Below, in pieces: positions 9,036 to 18,454 of a stretch of DNA of 64,000 nucleotides. A model generated the notes under the pieces. That model was given only the letters and a program-made list of their open reading frames with translations, ran no database searches and was not told the DNA's origin. Where the stretch lies: positions 43,568 to 107,567 of the forward strand of contig PIZK01000009.1 in the NCBI GenBank assembly GCA_002835545.1. Direction: 5' to 3'. Origin of the DNA: Alteromonadales bacterium alter-6D02. GTDB taxonomy: Bacteria > Pseudomonadota > Gammaproteobacteria > Enterobacterales > Psychrobiaceae. The position numbers and the translations under genes are program-made. The stretch's first letter is position 1. Each line of letters begins with the position of its first letter.

Positions 9036-10361
9036 ATGGAACTTAACGGACGTCAAATTAATAAAGTTGCAGTGATAGGTTTAGGCTTAACTGGGCGTTC
9101 GTGCGTAAATTTTTTACTTGGACAAGGTGTGTCGCCAACGTTAATTGATACCAGAGAGCAGCTTGATACCATTGAGCTTCAGCAGCAGTTCCCTGATCTT
9201 GACATTAAACTTGGGGCGTTGGAGCAGTGCGAGTTAACAAGTTTTGACTTACTATTAGTCAGTCCTGGCATCACCGTGCAGCAGGCTGTGTTTGAACACG
9301 CAATGGCGGCAGGTGTCTTAGTGTGGGGGGATGTCGAGCTATTTGCACACTTTGTTAAGGCTCCAGTAATTGGCATTACTGGTTCTAATGGTAAAACGAC
9401 GGTAACGAGTCTACTGACTGAAATGGCAAATAATGCCGGAGTGAAGGCCGTTGCTATTGGTAATATTGGTGTGCCTGTACTTGATGTTGTTAATGATTCG
9501 TCAATTGAATTATTTGTTTTAGAATTATCAAGTTTTCAGTTAGAAACGACATACCAATTAGAACTTGCTGGTGCGACAGTACTTAACATCAGTGACGATC
9601 ATATGGATAGATATGATGGCCTTGATGATTACGCTCAGGCAAAACAGCGTATTTATCATCATTGCGCTTGCGCTGTGGTTAACCGTGACGATCAACTAAC
9701 TAAGACATCGCACCTGAACATAGTGTCATTTGGTGTGACTAAGCCTGCTTTGGATAATGAATATGGCATCGATGATAATGCTTTGTATCAAGGTGAAACT
9801 CGTCTGATTGGCTGCGATGAGCTGGCGATGATTGGTTTGCATAATCAGTTGAATGCACTGGCTGCGTTGGCACTTGGACAACAAGTTGGCTTAAACCGTT
9901 CTGCAATGCTTGATACCTTACGTCAATTTACTGGATTAGCCCATCGCTGTGAATTAGTGTCAAACAAGTTTGATGTACGCTGGCTCAACGACTCAAAAGC
10001 AACTAATGTCGGTGCGACACTTGCAGCATTAACGGGGTTAACCCAGTTAGATGGTCAGCTTATTGTTATCGCAGGTGGTGATACTAAAGGTGGTGATTTA
10101 ACCCCATTAGTTGCCCCTTTTAATACTCAGGTTGATCATTTAATTGTCATTGGTCGTGATCGTCAGTTGTTTGTTGATTTATTCCCTAATGCATTAATTA
10201 GTGACAGTTTAGAACACGCTGTCGCTACAGCTAATGAATTAGCTAAGGCTGGAGATGTAGTGTTACTTTCTCCTGCAAGTGCCAGTATCGATATGTTTAA
10301 AAATTACATGGAGCGTGGGCAGCACTTTATTGATGCAGTGGAGGGGTTAGATGTCAGCTAA
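9036..10361 (+). CDS. murD: UDP-N-acetylmuramoyl-L-alanine--D-glutamate ligase MurD
   Basis: A 441-residue cytoplasmic Mur ligase that adds D-glutamate to UDP-MurNAc-L-Ala. The N-terminal Rossmann-like domain has a GLGLTGRS glycine loop (about 16-23). The ATPase P-loop GITGSNGKTT is at about 113-122, and the C-terminal domain carries NDSKATNVGAT and the late SPASASIDMFKNY segment typical of MurD. Full length. It starts four bases after mraY and overlaps ftsW by 11 bases. Confidence 0.96.
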   Translation: MELNGRQINKVAVIGLGLTGRSCVNFLLGQGVSPTLIDTREQLDTIELQQQFPDLDIKLGALEQCELTSFDLLLVSPGITVQQAVFEHAMAAGVLVWGDVELFAHFVKAPVIGITGSNGKTTVTSLLTEMANNAGVKAVAIGNIGVPVLDVVNDSSIELFVLELSSFQLETTYQLELAGATVLNISDDHMDRYDGLDDYAQAKQRIYHHCACAVVNRDDQLTKTSHLNIVSFGVTKPALDNEYGIDDNALYQGETRLIGCDELAMIGLHNQLNALAALALGQQVGLNRSAMLDTLRQFTGLAHRCELVSNKFDVRWLNDSKATNVGATLAALTGLTQLDGQLIVIAGGDTKGGDLTPLVAPFNTQVDHLIVIGRDRQLFVDLFPNALISDSLEHAVATANELAKAGDVVLLSPASASIDMFKNYMERGQHFIDAVEGLDVS

Positions 10362-11559
10362 ATCAATGAATTTATTCCCTGCCTCTTTTAGCGCAATTTG
10401 GACAGAGTTTAGAGCGAATAAAAAGCCTAAGCATACTGTGTTATATGATCGCTTTTTGTTTGTTTTGGCTATCACATTATTATTTATTGGCTTTATTATT
10501 GTTGCGTCAGCATCAATGCCTGAAGGCCAGCGCCTCACTGAAAACCCATTTCACTTTGTGCAACGCCATGTTGTCTACTTATTGGGTTGTACACTGATTA
10601 TGATTTTTGGTCTGCAAATCCCAATCGAAAAGTGGCAACAATACAATGCACACATCTTAATTATCTCAATATTGGCATTAGTAGCGGTGTTAGTTGTGGG
10701 TAAAACCGTTAATGGTAGTACGCGCTGGTTATCAGCGGGCCCGATTAATATTCAAGTGTCTGAAATTGCTAAGCTGACATTCTTTTGTTACTTATCAAGT
10801 TATATTGTTCGTCGTCATACTGAAGTTACTGAGCGATCTAAGGGGTTTGTAAAACCATTAATCGTGTTTGGTATTCTTGCTGTATTGATCCTGTTACAGC
10901 CTGATTTAGGGACCATTGTTGTGATGTTTATAACGACAGTAGGCTTATTGTTTTTAGCAGGTGCGAAAATACGCGACTTTATTGGTTTGTTGATAACGGG
11001 CTCCCTTGCTGCTGTGGCTTTAGTTATTTACGAGCCGTATCGGATGGCTCGTGTCACTTCATTTTTAGACCCTTGGCAAGACCCTTTTGGTGATGGTTAC
11101 CAGTTAACGCAATCTCTGATGGCGTTTGGTCGTGGTGATTGGTTTGGTCAAGGCTTGGGAAATTCAATTCAAAAATTAGAATACTTACCTGAAGCCCATA
11201 CCGACTTTATTTTTGCGATTTGGGCTGAAGAGTTAGGATTATTTGGTGTAATTGCCCTTTTATTATTACAACTAACACTTGCTCTGAGGGCGTTGCATAT
11301 TGGCGCACAAGCATTAAAGACGGAACATTTTTTCTCGGGTTATTTAGCTTTAGCTATTGGTATTTGGCTGAGCTTTCAAGCCGCCGTTAATACTGGTGCG
11401 GCGAGTGGTGTACTGCCAACCAAAGGACTTACGTTACCATTAGTTAGTTATGGTGGCAGTAGTTTGTGGGTCATGACCTTGGCCGTTGTTATTTTATTAA
11501 GAGTTGATCATGAACGGCGTTTAGCTTGTGTCCAAGCGACTCAGCGAGGGGTGAGCTAA
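10351..11559 (+). CDS. ftsW: Septal peptidoglycan glycosyltransferase FtsW
   Basis: A 402-residue SEDS-family membrane protein with about ten transmembrane helices. It polymerises lipid II into glycan strands at the septum in complex with FtsI. Recognisable SEDS segments include STRWLSAGPINIQVSEIAK near residue 125, LQPDLGT near 180, LEYLPEAHTDFIFA with the conserved acidic residues, and the C-terminal PTKGLTLPLVSYGGSS. It overlaps murD by 11 bases and its stop overlaps the murG start. Confidence 0.96.
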   Translation: MSAKSMNLFPASFSAIWTEFRANKKPKHTVLYDRFLFVLAITLLFIGFIIVASASMPEGQRLTENPFHFVQRHVVYLLGCTLIMIFGLQIPIEKWQQYNAHILIISILALVAVLVVGKTVNGSTRWLSAGPINIQVSEIAKLTFFCYLSSYIVRRHTEVTERSKGFVKPLIVFGILAVLILLQPDLGTIVVMFITTVGLLFLAGAKIRDFIGLLITGSLAAVALVIYEPYRMARVTSFLDPWQDPFGDGYQLTQSLMAFGRGDWFGQGLGNSIQKLEYLPEAHTDFIFAIWAEELGLFGVIALLLLQLTLALRALHIGAQALKTEHFFSGYLALAIGIWLSFQAAVNTGAASGVLPTKGLTLPLVSYGGSSLWVMTLAVVILLRVDHERRLACVQATQRGVS

Positions 11560-12695
11560 TGAGTAAACGATTGTTAGTGATGGCTGGTGGAACGGGTGGA
11601 CATGTATTCCCTGGACTTGCTGTGGTGAACTTATTACGTGAACAAGGCTGGGAAATACACTGGCTTGGCTGTGCAACACGGATGGAAGCGCAACTGGTAC
11701 CGCAACACAATATCGACATTTCGTTTATCGATGTTGAGGGGGTGCGAGGTAATGGTATTGTCCGCTTAATTAAAGCACCATTTAAGTTATTACGTTCGGT
11801 CTGGCAAGCTCGAGCGGTGATAAAGGAATATCAACCTGATGTAGTTTTAGGTATGGGTGGTTTTGCAAGTGGCCCGGGTGGAATAGCGGCTAAATTATGT
11901 CAATTACCGTTAGTGTTACATGAACAAAATGCCATTGCTGGTATGACAAACCGCTATTTAGCCAAAATGGCTGATGCGGTCATGGTTGCATTTGATGGCG
12001 CACTGGCTGAAGCGAGTCCGCATGTGGTTGGTAATCCTGTCCGCGCAGACATTATCAGTCTTGGTGCTCAGAGCAAGCAAGTTGATGTAGCTAAGTCACA
12101 ATTTAATGTTTTAGTGGTGGGTGGCAGTCTAGGCGCGAAAGTGCTTAATGAAACAATGCCACAGGCATGCCAACATTTAAGCGAGTTGAACATTCATATT
12201 CGCCATCAAGCGGGTAAAGGAAATAGTCAAGTACTTAAAGATGCATATCAAGGTATTGAACATATTCAAGTAAGTGATTTCATCGATGACATGGCAGACG
12301 CATATCAATGGGCTGACCTTGTTGTGTGTCGGGCCGGTGCTCTTACCGTATCTGAAATTGCTGTGTTGGGATTGCCTGCGATCTTTGTACCCCTGCCATA
12401 CGCTGTCGATGATCATCAAACTAAGAACGCCCAAGCATTAACACAAGTTGGGGCCGCTAAACTATTGCCCCAAAGCGAAATGACTGCTGAGTCATTGGCC
12501 CAGCAAATACAACAGATTTTATCACCTGAGCAGTTAATTTTGATGTCTCGGGCGAGCAAGGGCGTTGCTAAGCTCGATGCGACCGAACAGGTGGCTTTAA
12601 TGTGTGCCAAGTTAGCGGGTGATGATTACCACGCATTGGCACAACGCTTAGAGAAGAATTTTAGATTAACCGAAGTTGAAAGAGTAGAGCAGTAA
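11559..12695 (+). CDS. murG: UDP-GlcNAc:lipid I N-acetylglucosaminyltransferase MurG
   Basis: A 378-residue peripheral inner-membrane glycosyltransferase (GT28) that converts lipid I to lipid II. The glycine-rich MAGGTGGHVFPGLAVV is at the N-terminus, VLGMGGFASGPGG and LHEQNAIAGMTNR follow, and the C-terminal domain has VVGGSLGA and the donor-binding CRAGALTVSE. I chose the ATG at 11559, which overlaps the ftsW stop (TAATG) and follows GAGGGG; an upstream in-frame start at 11526 would add only 11 unconserved residues. Confidence 0.96.
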   Translation: MSKRLLVMAGGTGGHVFPGLAVVNLLREQGWEIHWLGCATRMEAQLVPQHNIDISFIDVEGVRGNGIVRLIKAPFKLLRSVWQARAVIKEYQPDVVLGMGGFASGPGGIAAKLCQLPLVLHEQNAIAGMTNRYLAKMADAVMVAFDGALAEASPHVVGNPVRADIISLGAQSKQVDVAKSQFNVLVVGGSLGAKVLNETMPQACQHLSELNIHIRHQAGKGNSQVLKDAYQGIEHIQVSDFIDDMADAYQWADLVVCRAGALTVSEIAVLGLPAIFVPLPYAVDDHQTKNAQALTQVGAAKLLPQSEMTAESLAQQIQQILSPEQLILMSRASKGVAKLDATEQVALMCAKLAGDDYHALAQRLEKNFRLTEVERVEQ

Positions 12696-12698
12696 TTA

Positions 12699-14168
12699 AT
12701 GACTAAGATAACCAGTGAAAAGCTAACACAATTAAGAATGCGAGTGCCTGAAATGCGTCGTGTTAACCGTATCCACTTTATAGGTATTGGTGGCGCGGGT
12801 ATGGGTGGCATTGCTGAAGTATTGGCTAATGAAGGCTATGTCATCACTGGTTCAGACCAATCGGTTAATCGAGTGACCGAGCGTTTAACTACGCTTGGCG
12901 CAACGGTATATTTAGGGCACAAAGGCGAGCAAGTTGAAGGCGCTAGCGTAGTTGTGGTTTCCACTGCAATTGATGAGTCAAACCCTGAAATCATTGCTGC
13001 AAAAGCGTTGCGAATTCCTATTGTGCAGCGTGCGCAAATGCTGGCTGAGTTGATGCGTTTTAGACATGGTGTTGCCGTTGCTGGTACACATGGAAAAACG
13101 ACAACAACCAGTTTAATTGCGAGTATTTTTGCCCAAGCGGACCTTGACCCAACATATGTGATCGGTGGTTTATTAAATAGCTCTGGGACTAATGCCAAGT
13201 TGGGTTCAAGTAATTACTTAATCGCTGAAGCTGACGAAAGTGATGCCTCTTTCTTACACTTACAGCCGATGGTTTCTGTGGTTACTAACATTGAAGCGGA
13301 TCATATGGACACCTATCAAGGTGATTTTAGTAAGCTTGAAGATACCTTTATCGAGTTTTTACATAATTTACCTTTTTACGGTTTAGCGGTAGTTTGTGTT
13401 GATGATCCTGTAGTTAGAGCGTTAATTCCGCGTATTGGGCGTCAAGTGATTACTTACGGCTTTAGTGATGATGCAGACATTCGTGCCTCGAATTTCTCGC
13501 AGCATGCCAATAGCTGTCAATTTACTTTACATTGTAAAGATGAAGCTCCGGTTGAAGTTAAGCTCAACCTACCGGGACGTCATAACGTTCTAAATTCATT
13601 AGCAGCGATCGCTGTGGCTCATGAAGACGGAATTAGCTTTGATGTTATCATTAATGCCCTAACACAATTTGAAGGCATAGGTCGTCGATTCGAACAGTTA
13701 GGCACGTTTGATAGTGGTAATGGTGAGGTGATGCTAGTTGATGATTATGGTCATCACCCAAGTGAAGTGCTAGCGACGATTAAAGCGGCACGTCAAGGGT
13801 GGCCAGATAAACGTTTAGTGATGATCTATCAACCACACCGCTACACGCGTACTCGCGATCTTTACGAGGACTTTGTTGAAGTACTATCACAAGTTGATGA
13901 GCTGCTTTTACTTGAAGTTTATAGTGCTGGTGAAGAACCGATTGTCGGTGCTGACAGCCGCGCATTATGTCGTAGTATTCGAGCGCAAAGTAATCTTGAG
14001 CCAATTTATGTCCCGGGTATTGATGTATTACCAGCTCGTTTAGCCCAATTGATGGCCAATGGAGACCTTGTAATGACTCAAGGGGCAGGCAACGTTGGTG
14101 TGTTGGCTAAAGAATTAGCTGGATTTGAATTAAATATTGAAAAAATGAATCAAGCAGGAATGAAGTAA
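12699..14168 (+). CDS. murC: UDP-N-acetylmuramate--L-alanine ligase MurC
   Basis: A 489-residue cytoplasmic ligase that adds the first peptide residue, L-alanine, to UDP-MurNAc. The N-terminal Rossmann motif [17 protein letters not shown] starts near residue 26, the P-loop GTHGKTTTT is at 129-137, and YGHHPSEV and [13 protein letters not shown] lie in the C-terminal domain. Normal length. It starts three bases after murG and ends overlapping the ddl start. Mpl, its recycling paralogue, is at 26276. Confidence 0.97.
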   Translation: MTKITSEKLTQLRMRVPEMRRVNRIHFIGIGGAGMGGIAEVLANEGYVITGSDQSVNRVTERLTTLGATVYLGHKGEQVEGASVVVVSTAIDESNPEIIAAKALRIPIVQRAQMLAELMRFRHGVAVAGTHGKTTTTSLIASIFAQADLDPTYVIGGLLNSSGTNAKLGSSNYLIAEADESDASFLHLQPMVSVVTNIEADHMDTYQGDFSKLEDTFIEFLHNLPFYGLAVVCVDDPVVRALIPRIGRQVITYGFSDDADIRASNFSQHANSCQFTLHCKDEAPVEVKLNLPGRHNVLNSLAAIAVAHEDGISFDVIINALTQFEGIGRRFEQLGTFDSGNGEVMLVDDYGHHPSEVLATIKAARQGWPDKRLVMIYQPHRYTRTRDLYEDFVEVLSQVDELLLLEVYSAGEEPIVGADSRALCRSIRAQSNLEPIYVPGIDVLPARLAQLMANGDLVMTQGAGNVGVLAKELAGFELNIEKMNQAGMK

Positions 14169-15088
14169 TGAGTGATTTTGGCAAAGTTGCAGTAATGTTT
14201 GGCGGCACCAGTGCTGAGCGTGATGTGTCGTTAATGTCAGGGCAAGCTGTATTAAAGAGCTTATTAGCTCAGGGCATAGATGCGCATGCTTTTGACCCTA
14301 AAGAACAGCAGTTGTCACAATTACAATGCCAAGGTTTTGATCGTGTCTTTAATGTTTTGCACGGCCGAGGTGGTGAAGATGGCACCATTCAAGGGGCGCT
14401 AGAACTTTTAAATATGCCTTACACAGGCTCTGGCGTATTAGGCGCTGCACTAGCAATGGATAAAATTAAGACTAAGCAAGTGTGGACAGCGTTAGGAATG
14501 CCAACGGCAAAGTTTGTGGTGGTAGATGCTGAACATCCTGTCACAGATTATCAAACCGTTCTAGATTCATTAGGCGGGACAGTGATGGTAAAGCCATCAA
14601 ACGAAGGCTCAAGCATTGGTATGGCTAAGGTTTCTAGTGCGAAAGATTTAGAGCAAGCGATAACAGATGCTATTGAATTTGATAGTGAAGTATTGTTAGA
14701 ACAGTGGATTGAAGGTGGTGAATACACGGTCGCTATTTTAGGTGAAAAAGCCTTACCTGCCATTCACATGACGACACCACATGACTTTTATGACTATCAA
14801 GCAAAATATCAATCTAATGACACGCAGTATCATTGCCCATGTGGTTTAGCACAGAGCGATGAACAGGAGTTGTTAAATATTGCACTTAAAGCCTTTAAAG
14901 CCGTTAATGCTCGAGGATGGGGGCGTGTCGACTTTATGCGTGATGAGCAAGGTCAATGGTATTTATTAGAGGTCAATACTGTGCCGGGAATGACTGAAAC
15001 AAGTTTAGTACCAAAAGCAGCGAAGCAAGCAGGTTTGAATTTTGAGCAACTCGTTGTTGCGGTTTTGAGTCAAACTTTGGAAAAGTAA
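14168..15088 (+). CDS. ddlB: D-alanine--D-alanine ligase
   Basis: A 306-residue ATP-grasp ligase making the D-Ala-D-Ala dipeptide used by MurF. Visible motifs are MFGGTSAERDVSLMSG at the N-terminus (about 9-24), HGRGGEDGTIQG, the ATP-binding VMVKPSNEGSSIGM near 140, and the C-terminal LLEVNTVPGMTETSL that carries the Mg-binding Glu and Asn. The dcw position and length match DdlB rather than the larger DdlA. The start codon overlaps the murC stop. Confidence 0.96.
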   Translation: MSDFGKVAVMFGGTSAERDVSLMSGQAVLKSLLAQGIDAHAFDPKEQQLSQLQCQGFDRVFNVLHGRGGEDGTIQGALELLNMPYTGSGVLGAALAMDKIKTKQVWTALGMPTAKFVVVDAEHPVTDYQTVLDSLGGTVMVKPSNEGSSIGMAKVSSAKDLEQAITDAIEFDSEVLLEQWIEGGEYTVAILGEKALPAIHMTTPHDFYDYQAKYQSNDTQYHCPCGLAQSDEQELLNIALKAFKAVNARGWGRVDFMRDEQGQWYLLEVNTVPGMTETSLVPKAAKQAGLNFEQLVVAVLSQTLEK

Positions 15089-15095
15089 TCAAGCG

Positions 15096-15881
15096 ATGAA
15101 GTTAATGCTCAGTAATCTATATCAACGTGTCAAAAAAGCAGATCATGCTTTTTGGGCGGGTGTTATATTTTTCTGTTTAGTAATAGTACTAATTGGTTAT
15201 ATAAGCAGCCAAATGTACCAAAAGTTGATGAATGCGCAAGACATGCCGCTATCAACACTACAAATTACTGGCACTAGGCCGTATAGTAGCGACCTAGATG
15301 TACAGCAGGCATTAATGCCACTGAGTGAAAAGGAAAGCTTTTTCTCTGTAGAAATGACGGATGTTAAAGAAACAGTAGAATTAGTACCTTGGATAAAAGA
15401 AGCAACGGTTAGACGCCAGTGGCCTAATGGTTTGATCATTCATGTGACTGATCAGATGCCGGTAGCACATTGGAATGAACAGCATTTATTAAATATCGAT
15501 GGGGATGTATTTTTAGCCCCTAAAGATAAAATTGAGCAAGTTTTGCCTCAGTTTTATGGCCCAGATAATGTGCCAAAAGATGTGTTGGTTGGTTACCGAG
15601 CATTATTGCCACTATTTTTGGCAGAAGGCTTAAAACTAAAAGAAATTCATTTAAGTGAGCGTGAGTCATGGTCGGTGATTTTAGCTGATGGCACCAAGTT
15701 AATCCTTGGCCGCGCAAATAAAGTCATAAGAAACGCGAGAGTTGAGCGTTTTTTAAAAGTATATAAACATGTGATTCCGCCAAGTAAAGCAATTAACTAT
15801 GTTGATTTACGTTATGACACAGGATTTGCAGTAAATTGGAAAGATTTGCCAGGAGATAGGGCACAGAATGAGCAAAGCTAA
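15096..15881 (+). CDS. ftsQ: Cell division protein FtsQ
   Basis: A 261-residue bitopic inner-membrane divisome protein with a short cytoplasmic tail, one transmembrane helix at about 18-40, a periplasmic POTRA domain (from about 53) and the FtsQ beta-domain. Recognisable pieces include LSEKESFFSVEM, WIKEATVRRQWPNGLIIHVTDQMPVAHW and the C-terminal YVDLRYDTGFAVNWK. FtsQ links FtsL/FtsB to the early divisome. It starts seven bases after ddl and overlaps ftsA by 14 bases. Confidence 0.96.
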   Translation: MKLMLSNLYQRVKKADHAFWAGVIFFCLVIVLIGYISSQMYQKLMNAQDMPLSTLQITGTRPYSSDLDVQQALMPLSEKESFFSVEMTDVKETVELVPWIKEATVRRQWPNGLIIHVTDQMPVAHWNEQHLLNIDGDVFLAPKDKIEQVLPQFYGPDNVPKDVLVGYRALLPLFLAEGLKLKEIHLSERESWSVILADGTKLILGRANKVIRNARVERFLKVYKHVIPPSKAINYVDLRYDTGFAVNWKDLPGDRAQNEQS

Positions 15882-17100
15882 CGAAAGAGATTTAATAGTC
15901 GGCCTTGATATTGGCACGTCAAAAGTGGCGGTGATTATCGGCGAAATCTTAGCTGATGGAGAGTTAAGTATTGTTGGTCTTGGCACGCAACAATCAAAAG
16001 GCATGGAAAAAGCCGGAGTTAATGATCTCGATTCTGTGGTCAAAGCAGTGAAGCGCGCTTTAGGCGAGGCGGAGTTGATGGCTGATTGTCAGGTTACATC
16101 GGTTAATTTGAGTATTTCAGGTAAGCACATCGCTTGCCAGAATGAAAAAGGCATGGTGTCAATTAATGATGAAGAAGTAACTCAGTATGATGTAGATAAT
16201 GTTATTCATACCGCTCGCTCAGTGAAAATTTCTGACGATCGTCGAATTCTTCATGTTATGCCAACAGAGTATGCAATTGATGTTCAAGAAGGGATTAAAT
16301 CACCTATCGGGATGTCAGGTATGCGTATGGAAGCACAAGTTCATATGGTGACTTGTGCCAGCGACATGGCAAAGAACATTGAGAAGTGTGTTCAGCGTTG
16401 TGGTTTAACGGTCGATGAGTTAGTTTTTTCAGCTATAGCGTCGAGCTATTCAGTGCTGACCGACGATGAAAAAGCCTTAGGTGTCTGTTTGGTTGATATG
16501 GGTGGCGGCACCATGGATATTGCTGTTTATACCAATGGTTCACTGCGTCATAGTGCAGTGATTCCAGTCGCTGGATCACAAGTTACTTCCGATATTGCCA
16601 AAATATTTAGAACCCCATTGTCTCATGCTGAAGACATTAAAGTGCAACATGCTTGTGCCTTAAGTCAAATGGTTAGTCAAGAAGATAATATTGAAGTGCC
16701 GTCTGTAGGTGGACGCCCGACAAGAACAATGTCTCGTCACACCTTAGCGGAAGTTGTAGAGCCAAGGTATCAAGAATTATTTGAGTTAATTTTAGCTGAG
16801 TTAAAGAAGGCTGGATTTGATGAGCAAATTGCTGCAGGTATCGTCTTAACTGGCGGTACTGCAAAAATAGAAGGTGCTGTTGAGTTTGCTGAAGCGTGTT
16901 TTGGCATGCCAGTAAGACTTGCGACACCACGACCGGTCAAAGGGTTAAATGATTACGTGCAAGACCCAAGTTATGCCGCAGCGGTAGGTTTGCTGCAGTT
17001 TGGTAGCTTGATGCGACAGAATGCACGAAATGAACATGTAGAAAAAGGCGGTGTGAGTATTTTCCACCGAGTAAAAAACTGGATTAAAGGCGAACTCTAA
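15868..17100 (+). CDS. ftsA: Cell division protein FtsA
   Basis: A 410-residue actin-fold ATPase that tethers FtsZ filaments to the inner membrane. The phosphate-1 motif LDIGTSKVAVIIG is at the N-terminus (about 11-23), the SHS2/1C domain follows, and phosphate-2 VDMGGGTMDIAVY is near residue 207. The adenosine motif IVLTGGTAKIEG is near 325. The C-terminal helix (IFHRVKNWIKGEL) is the expected amphipathic membrane anchor. It overlaps ftsQ and ends 48 bases before ftsZ. Confidence 0.97.
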   Translation: MSKANERDLIVGLDIGTSKVAVIIGEILADGELSIVGLGTQQSKGMEKAGVNDLDSVVKAVKRALGEAELMADCQVTSVNLSISGKHIACQNEKGMVSINDEEVTQYDVDNVIHTARSVKISDDRRILHVMPTEYAIDVQEGIKSPIGMSGMRMEAQVHMVTCASDMAKNIEKCVQRCGLTVDELVFSAIASSYSVLTDDEKALGVCLVDMGGGTMDIAVYTNGSLRHSAVIPVAGSQVTSDIAKIFRTPLSHAEDIKVQHACALSQMVSQEDNIEVPSVGGRPTRTMSRHTLAEVVEPRYQELFELILAELKKAGFDEQIAAGIVLTGGTAKIEGAVEFAEACFGMPVRLATPRPVKGLNDYVQDPSYAAAVGLLQFGSLMRQNARNEHVEKGGVSIFHRVKNWIKGEL

Positions 17101-17148
17101 CTCAAGAAGTAGGGTTAGGTTTGCTCAAAAGCGTAGCGGAGAGAAATT

Positions 17149-18288
17149 ATGTTTGAATTAATGTCAGAACATGCAGAAGAAGCGGTAATCAAGGTTATTG
17201 GTGTTGGCGGCGGTGGCGGTAACGCTATCGAACACATGGTGAGTAAAACAATTGAGGGTGTAGAGTTTATTGTGGCTAACACAGATGCTCAAGCACTTAG
17301 AAACTCATCAGCAGAAAGTACAATCCAAATTGGTAAAGGCACAACTAAAGGCCTTGGCGCTGGTGCTAACCCACAAGTGGGTCGTGAAGCGGCGATTGAA
17401 GATCGTGAAGCTATTATGGGCGCACTTGATGGTGCTGACATGGTATTTATTGCTGCCGGTATGGGTGGTGGTACAGGGACTGGTGCTGCACCAATCGTTG
17501 CTGAAGTAGCGAAAGAGATGGGCATCTTAACAGTTGCTGTAGTAACTAAACCATTTAACTTCGAAGGTAAGAAACGCCTAAACTATGCTGAGCAAGGAAT
17601 TACTATGCTTAGCGAAAGTGTTGACTCTTTAATTACTATTCCAAACGATAAGTTATTAAAAGTGTTAGGTAAAGGTACTGGTTTATTACAAGCATTCGAA
17701 GAAGCTAACGATGTCTTATTCGGTGCGGTACAAGGTATTGCTGAACTAATTACTCGTACTGGTTTAATGAACGTGGATTTCGCTGATGTTCGAACGGTGA
17801 TGGCTGAAATGGGTACCGCGATGATGGGTACTGGTATTGCGAAAGGTGAAGACCGTGCTGATGAAGCGGCTGAGCTGGCAATCTCTAGCCCACTACTTGA
17901 AGATATCGATCTTGCGGGCGCTCGCGGCATTCTTGTTAACATTACAGCCGGTATGGATATCAGTATCGATGAGTTTGAGACAGTAGGTAATGCTGTTAAA
18001 GGTTTCGCTTCTGAAAATGCTACTGTTGTTGTTGGTGCGGTAATCGACCCTGAAATGACCGATGAGTTACGTGTTACTGTTGTTGCCACGGGTATAGGAT
18101 CTGAAGCTCAACCAGATATTAAATTAGTTAAGCCAGATGAAGTTGTGGTTAAGGCACAGCCTGTTCAACCTGAGATACCAGCTGAAGATGATTCAATGGC
18201 TGCCGCTGTAAACAGTCAGCCACAAGGTGCAAATAATGGATTAGAATATCTCGATATTCCAGCATTTTTGCGTAAACAGGCGGACTAG
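17149..18288 (+). CDS. ftsZ: Cell division GTPase FtsZ
   Basis: A 379-residue tubulin homologue that forms the cytokinetic Z-ring. The GTP-binding signature GGGTGTG is at residues 106-112. The N-terminal VIGVGGGGGNAIEHM is present, as is the conserved C-terminal peptide LDIPAFLRKQAD that binds FtsA and ZipA. The disordered linker before that peptide is short. The ribosome binding site CGGAGAG is good. It closes the dcw series; a hairpin and a promoter candidate separate it from lpxC. Confidence 0.98.
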   Translation: MFELMSEHAEEAVIKVIGVGGGGGNAIEHMVSKTIEGVEFIVANTDAQALRNSSAESTIQIGKGTTKGLGAGANPQVGREAAIEDREAIMGALDGADMVFIAAGMGGGTGTGAAPIVAEVAKEMGILTVAVVTKPFNFEGKKRLNYAEQGITMLSESVDSLITIPNDKLLKVLGKGTGLLQAFEEANDVLFGAVQGIAELITRTGLMNVDFADVRTVMAEMGTAMMGTGIAKGEDRADEAAELAISSPLLEDIDLAGARGILVNITAGMDISIDEFETVGNAVKGFASENATVVVGAVIDPEMTDELRVTVVATGIGSEAQPDIKLVKPDEVVVKAQPVQPEIPAEDDSMAAAVNSQPQGANNGLEYLDIPAFLRKQAD

Positions 18289-18343
18289 TTCTGGCAAATT
18301 AAGGTAGGATTCAGTTTACTCCTGCCATTTTTAAGATTGTTGT

Positions 18344-18419
18344 CGGCAAGATCACAATTGAGAGTTTAATACTTTTGCTCAATTGTGAGGTTAGACCATT
18401 TGTGCTAACATTCTTGCCG
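18344..18419. repeat. Nested palindrome between ftsZ and lpxC
   Basis: An 11-bp perfect inverted repeat (TCACAATTGAG 18352-18362 with CTCAATTGTGA 18378-18388) sits inside a second pair (CGGCAAGA 18344-18351 with TCTTGCCG 18412-18419). No T-run follows, so it is not a classical terminator. The inner right arm contains the proposed -35 of lpxC, which makes a regulatory site or an mRNA-processing or stabilising hairpin plausible. Confidence 0.55.
18383..18411 (+). promoter_or_regulatory. Candidate lpxC promoter with extended -10
   Basis: TTGTGA (18383-18388) and TAACAT (18406-18411) are spaced by 17 bases, and a TG lies one base upstream of the -10. Each hexamer matches consensus at four of six positions. 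This fits lpxC having its own promoter at the end of the dcw cluster, as in E. coli. Confidence 0.45.
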
Positions 18420-18454
18420 TTAGTGATATAAATGTTGAATGAGGTTGCTGATTT

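Noticed and set aside
11526..11558. Upstream in-frame start for murG
   Set aside because: It would add 11 unconserved residues inside ftsW. The ATG at 11559 overlaps the ftsW stop and directly gives the conserved glycine-rich N-terminus two to eight residues later.
12836..13198. 120-codon open frame on the minus strand opposite murC
   Set aside because: It lies wholly inside murC with no independent signals.
17583..18089. 168-codon open frame on the minus strand opposite ftsZ
   Set aside because: It is low complexity (Ser/Thr/Ala/Ile rich), mirrors the third-position bias of ftsZ, lacks a ribosome binding site and resembles no protein family.
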